Position numbers and translations under genes: made by a program. The notes under the pieces are model-generated. The model saw only the letters and a program-made list of their open reading frames with translations, did no database searches and was not told where the DNA came from. Positions 33,702-36,270 of a stretch of 36,270 nucleotides of DNA are shown piece after piece. The stretch's first letter is position 1. Each line of letters begins with the position of its first letter. This stretch comes from an uncultured Chlorobiales bacterium (GTDB lineage: Bacteria > Bacteroidota > Chlorobiia > Chlorobiales > Thermochlorobacteraceae), in NCBI GenBank assembly GCA_938003965.1, contig CALKXI010000068.1, positions 1 to 36,270 of the forward strand, written 5' to 3'.

Positions 33702-33732
33702 CTTTTGCAAGAAAAAGCTTTTGCAAGAAAAA
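33702..33732 (+). repeat. Tandem 15-bp direct repeat upstream of greA
   Basis: CTTTTGCAAGAAAAA occurs at 33702-33716 and 33718-33732, with a 16-bp period. The second copy supplies the candidate -35 of the greA promoter. Confidence 0.75.
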
Positions 33733-33749
33733 TGAAAAGATTGTAGATT
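33721..33749 (+). promoter_or_regulatory. Promoter candidate for the greA leader
   Basis: TTGCAA (33721-33726) and TAGATT (33744-33749) are 17 bp apart. The predicted start near 33756 lies just before the first of two terminator-like hairpins and about 117 bp before the greA ATG. Confidence 0.5.
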
Positions 33750-33758
33750 ACAAAAGAT

Positions 33759-33790
33759 AAGTCAGCCCAACTGCCATGGGCTGACTTTTA
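33759..33790 (+). terminator. First terminator-like hairpin in the greA leader
   Basis: AAGTCAGCCCA (33759-33769) pairs perfectly over 11 bp with TGGGCTGACTT (33777-33787) and is followed by a T-rich tail. No plus-strand gene precedes it, since the S9 peptidase gene points the other way. It therefore acts either on a small RNA or as an attenuator for greA. Confidence 0.65.
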
Positions 33791-33800
33791 TTTTCAAACT

Positions 33801-33829
33801 TGTCCTTCGTTGTAAGGGCAATTTTTTTT
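33801..33829 (+). terminator. Second terminator-like hairpin in the greA leader
   Basis: TGTCCTT (33801-33807) pairs with AAGGGCA (33814-33820, one G-U) around a 6-nt loop, followed by eight consecutive T residues (33822-33829). It lies 43 bp before the greA ATG. Confidence 0.6.
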
Positions 33830-33872
33830 CCAATTCTGAAAAAATCTTCAAGAACTCAAACGGAAAGGAATT

Positions 33873-34349
33873 ATGTCTAACACGGTTTACTTGACACTCG
33901 ACGGTTACAAGCGTCTTAAAGAGGAACTGGAATATCTGAAAAGCGTGGAGCGAAACAGAGTTTTGGATAAAGTTGCTGAAGCACGCTCTCATGGCGATCT
34001 TTCCGAAAACGCTGAATATGAAGCTGCAAAAGAAGAACAAGGACAATTAGAAGCGCGCATCGCAAACTTGGAGCGTACGCTTTCAAACGCATCAATTTTA
34101 GATGAGAAAAAAATCAAGACCGATAAAATCTACATTCTCACAACCGCAGTCCTCAAAAATTTGGCAGATGGAAAAAAAGTGGAATACACACTCGTTTCCG
34201 CACAGGAAGCCGATTTGGAGCAAGGAAAAATTTCTGTCCAATCGCCGATTGGAAAAAGTCTTTTAGGAAAAAGTGTCGGGGAAACAGTGATTGTGAAAAC
34301 GCCAGGCGGAGAAAAACGGTTTGAAGTCCTTGAAATCAAAGTGAAGTAA
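33873..34349 (+). CDS. greA: Transcription elongation factor GreA
   Basis: GreA enters the RNA polymerase secondary channel and stimulates cleavage of backtracked transcripts. The 158 residues match the family length. The N-terminal coiled coil has the tip motif [17 protein letters not shown] with the catalytic acids at Asp42 and Glu45. The C-terminal FKBP-like domain has [34 protein letters not shown] good Shine-Dalgarno (AAAGGAA) precedes the ATG. The roughly 117-nt leader carries two terminator-like hairpins, which suggests that expression is controlled by premature termination. Confidence 0.95.
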   Translation: MSNTVYLTLDGYKRLKEELEYLKSVERNRVLDKVAEARSHGDLSENAEYEAAKEEQGQLEARIANLERTLSNASILDEKKIKTDKIYILTTAVLKNLADGKKVEYTLVSAQEADLEQGKISVQSPIGKSLLGKSVGETVIVKTPGGEKRFEVLEIKVK

Positions 34350-34397
34350 CGTTCGTTCAAGTTTCCAATTCAAAACCTTCAAACAGACACAGACGCA

Positions 34398-34616
34398 ATG
34401 GGCAAACGACAAATCATCATCAAAGGTACTGATGTGAAACCGTCTCACATCGGAGAAGAAGTCAACATCGAAGATAAAAACCTCAAAATTTGGCACGGCT
34501 ACATTACAGATGTGTCAGGCGATTCGCTCACGTTTCGTGATGCACGCATGAAAAATCACACGATTAAACTCGCCGACATTAAGCGCGTGTTCATTGATCG
34601 CGTAACGGCTTACTGA
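34398..34616 (+). CDS. Small protein of unknown function after greA
   Basis: A 72-residue soluble protein that I cannot assign. Alternating hydrophobic residues (QIIIKGTDVKP, IGEEVNIEDKNLKIWHGYITDVSGDSLTFRD, TIKLADIKRVFIDRV) suggest a small all-beta fold such as an SH3- or Sm-like barrel. It has no signal peptide or membrane segment. It lies 48 bp after greA on the same strand and is probably cotranscribed. Codon use looks like that of its neighbours. Confidence 0.7.
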   Translation: MGKRQIIIKGTDVKPSHIGEEVNIEDKNLKIWHGYITDVSGDSLTFRDARMKNHTIKLADIKRVFIDRVTAY

Positions 34617-34690
34617 GTATGAGAAAGGCGACATAAAGCAAGTGTGCCTTCACCGCTTTACGCATACTCTTGCGTTGTGATTGTCTGCTC

Positions 34691-34724
34691 TTGGAATCCG
34701 CCTCAAAAAAATTCCGTATCTTTG
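34691..34724 (+). promoter_or_regulatory. Bacteroidota-type promoter candidate for pfkA
   Basis: TTG (34691-34693) and TATCTTTG (34717-34724, matching TAnnTTTG) are separated by 23 bp, within the range reported for Bacteroidota promoters. The predicted start near 34731 gives a leader of about 29 nt and supports the ATG at 34760. Confidence 0.45.
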
Positions 34725-34759
34725 TGTGTCTGAAAAAGATAATTCTAACACACAAAGCA

Positions 34760-35911
34760 ATGAAGTCAAAGCAGTTCTCAAAAAAAACCCCCAAAAACAC
34801 ATCTTCCAACAACAAAACTCACAAAATTAAAAAGGTCGGTATTCTCACCAGCGGCGGCGATTGTTCGGGCTTAAATGCGACACTTCGCGCTTGCGTCAAA
34901 ACGCTGATTCACGACTACGGTGTCAAAGTCATTGGTTACCGTGATGGCTTTCGCGGCATGATTGAAAACGACTATCAAGAACTCACGTTCAAAGATGTGT
35001 CGGGAATCCTTTCTATAGGTGGCACGATTCTCGGCACGTCTAATAAAGCCAATCCGTTTCGGCAGTTTCAACCGAAAACAGGTGAGTTCAAAGATGTCTC
35101 AAAAAAGGTCGTCGCTGACGCAAAGAAACTTGGCATTGACGCGCTGATTGCGATTGGCGGCGACGGCACCATGTCGATGGCGGCGCGATTTACCGAAATG
35201 GGACTGCCGACCGTTGGCATTCCGAAAACGATTGATAACGACCTCATGGCGACCGACCTCACCTTCGGCTTCTACACTGCCGTTGAAATCGTCAAAGAAT
35301 CCATTGACCGCATCAATACTACCGCTATGTCGCACCATCGCGTTATGGTGATTGAAGTCATGGGGCGTTACGCGGGTTGGATTGCGCTTTACGGCGGCGT
35401 GTCAGGCGGCGCAGACGTGATTTTAATTCCTGAAATTCCTTACGACATTGACGCTGTTGCCGAAGTCTGTTCAAGCCGAAACAAGCAAGGCAAAGGCTTC
35501 ACCATCATCGTGATTGCCGAAGGCGCGAAGCCAATCGGTGGCGACCTTACCGTTCAAAAAATCGTCAAAGAAAGCTTCGACACGCTTCGCTTGGGCGGCG
35601 TGGGGCACGTGCTCGCGCATCAACTCGAGGAAAAACTACCAAGACTTGAAATCCGCGTAACGATTCTCGGACATCTCCAACGCGGCGGCTCGCCGACTGC
35701 CTTCGACCGAATCCTTTCCACACGGTTCGGGCACTATGCGGCAAACATGGTCATGCGTGGCGAATTTGCACAAATGGCGGCACTGCGCGGCAGTCAAATC
35801 GTCTCTGTGCCGATTTCCGAAGTGGCAGGCAAAAATAAATTCGTGCCACCCGACCACGACTTAATCCTTGCCGCAAAATCGCTTGGCACTTCATTCGGCG
35901 AAAAACAGTAG
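34760..35911 (+). CDS. pfkA: 6-phosphofructokinase, group III (mixed-substrate) type
   Basis: This enzyme phosphorylates fructose 6-phosphate in glycolysis. I start at the ATG at 34760, which gives 383 residues with a roughly 27-residue Lys/Ser/Asn-rich N-terminal extension before VGILTSGGDCSGLNA. Key motifs are AIGGDGTMSMA, GIPKTIDNDL, TTAMSHHRVMVIEVMGRYAGWIA and LGHLQRGGSPTAFDR. The phosphate-donor signature combines Gly in GGDGT (ATP type) with Lys in PKTIDND (PPi type). As I recall, this is the pattern of group III ATP-dependent enzymes such as that of Streptomyces; ATP is therefore the likelier donor, but PPi cannot be excluded. A terminator follows. Confidence 0.94.
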   Translation: MKSKQFSKKTPKNTSSNNKTHKIKKVGILTSGGDCSGLNATLRACVKTLIHDYGVKVIGYRDGFRGMIENDYQELTFKDVSGILSIGGTILGTSNKANPFRQFQPKTGEFKDVSKKVVADAKKLGIDALIAIGGDGTMSMAARFTEMGLPTVGIPKTIDNDLMATDLTFGFYTAVEIVKESIDRINTTAMSHHRVMVIEVMGRYAGWIALYGGVSGGADVILIPEIPYDIDAVAEVCSSRNKQGKGFTIIVIAEGAKPIGGDLTVQKIVKESFDTLRLGGVGHVLAHQLEEKLPRLEIRVTILGHLQRGGSPTAFDRILSTRFGHYAANMVMRGEFAQMAALRGSQIVSVPISEVAGKNKFVPPDHDLILAAKSLGTSFGEKQ

Positions 35912-35931
35912 AAAAACGCGCAAAACATCTT

Positions 35932-35961
35932 AAAAAAGGCTTCTCATCGGAAGCCTTTTTT
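35932..35961 (+). terminator. Intrinsic terminator after pfkA
   Basis: GGCTTC (35938-35943) pairs with GAAGCC (35950-35955), flanked by an A-run before and a six-T run after (to 35961). It begins 20 bp after the pfkA stop. Confidence 0.88.
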
Positions 35962-35992
35962 GTTGCCAAAAATAATTTTAAAAAATGCTTTG

Positions 35993-36054
35993 TTATTAAA
36001 ATAAATTTTAATAAAATGGCGTCATTGTTTATTAAATTAAAATTTAATAATAAA
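35993..36054 (+). promoter_or_regulatory. Two AT-rich palindromes upstream of the carbonic anhydrase gene
   Basis: TTATTAAAAT (35993-36002) is mirrored by ATTTTAATAA (36005-36014). A second, imperfect palindrome at about 36028-36054 is built from TTTATTAAATT and AATTTAATAATAAA. Both lie in a 105-bp region that is almost entirely A and T between the pfkA terminator and the next ATG. They could be operator sites for a regulator or simply an AT-rich promoter region. Confidence 0.4.
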
Positions 36055-36066
36055 CTAAAATAAAAT

Positions 36067-36270
36067 ATGAAAAAGACGCTTTCTGTTTTCGCGCTTGCGT
36101 TTTTCGCGACAACGCTTTCTGCGCAAACGCGCAATCCTATCACTCCCGACCAAGCCATTGAGCGACTGAAAGCAGGTAACAAGCGCTTCGTGGAAGGCAA
36201 AACGATTCACCCACGCCAAAGTCCTGAGCGCATTCGTGAAGTTGCTAAAGGACAAAAACCTTATGCCATT
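36067..36270 (+). CDS. Exported beta-class carbonic anhydrase (N-terminal part, cut by window edge)
   Basis: Only 68 codons are in the window. A signal peptide (MKKTLSVFALAFFATTLSAQ, cut near residue 20) precedes TPDQAIERLKAGNKRFVEGKTIHPRQSPERIREVAKGQKPYAI. This matches the N-terminal helix region of beta-carbonic anhydrases, which normally continues into the zinc motif CSDSR just beyond the edge. The enzyme would interconvert CO2 and bicarbonate in the periplasm. The zinc ligands are not visible, so activity cannot be judged. Confidence 0.83.
   Translation, partial: MKKTLSVFALAFFATTLSAQTRNPITPDQAIERLKAGNKRFVEGKTIHPRQSPERIREVAKGQKPYAI

Noticed and set aside
35751-36200. A 149-codon minus-strand ORF across the pfkA end, terminator and carbonic anhydrase start
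   Set aside because: It spans two well-supported plus-strand genes and a terminator, and has no family features.
1-36270. CRISPR arrays, insertion sequences, prophage genes, tRNA or rRNA genes
   Set aside because: No regularly spaced repeats, transposase or integrase motifs, or tRNA/rRNA sequences other than tmRNA were seen.

Overview
The window suggests a member of the Bacteroidota/Chlorobiota group, most likely a green-sulfur-bacterium relative. The evidence is a secreted protein with a type IX secretion (T9SS) C-terminal sorting domain, DUF5683 and GWxTD proteins, a tmRNA tag ending in EDYSYAMAA (as I recall, close to the Chlorobium tag), the pheT / coiled-coil / zapA / rny gene order, and promoter candidates of the Bacteroidota TTG / TAnnTTTG type. 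This is inference from gene content; no taxonomic search was run.

Layout, left to right. A GH13 alpha-amylase-family gene runs off the left edge on the minus strand (1-1292). Divergent from it are a soluble PAS-PAS-PAS hybrid histidine kinase, a DUF5683 membrane protein, dapB and a small membrane protein (1385-5446). A tightly packed eight-gene minus-strand cluster (11443 down to 5473) holds an enoyl-CoA hydratase/isomerase, a SPOR-domain protein, a sigma-54 activator, a degenerate receiver-like protein, a free-methionine-sulfoxide reductase, an ABC ATPase, an OmpR-type regulator and an alpha/beta hydrolase. Plus-strand genes follow: gcvT, a comB homologue, a NuiA-type nuclease inhibitor, a T9SS-exported sugar dehydrogenase-like protein, a GWxTD protein, pheT, a coiled-coil protein, zapA, a long structured RNA that I interpret as 6S RNA, and rny.

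A bidirectional terminator separates rny from tmRNA (minus strand). Next on the minus strand are a very large outer-membrane protein, tdk and cdd. Two tandem response regulators with DUF4388-like C-termini follow on the plus strand, then a DAHP synthase gene (aroF) and an L,D-transpeptidase. An S9 peptidase lies on the minus strand. The right end holds greA, a small unknown gene, a group III 6-phosphofructokinase (pfkA) and the start of an exported beta-carbonic anhydrase.

Most genes are housekeeping or regulatory; I see no insertion sequence, prophage, CRISPR array or tRNA. The most interesting signals are in non-coding DNA. (i) A previously unmarked 44-codon leader ORF upstream of DAHP synthase has three Phe-Tyr-Phe blocks and a Trp, followed by mutually exclusive hairpins: a candidate aromatic-amino-acid attenuator. 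(ii) Two tandem terminator-like hairpins lie between a good promoter and greA: a candidate attenuated greA leader or small RNA. (iii) The zapA-rny gap folds into a long rod with a central bubble.
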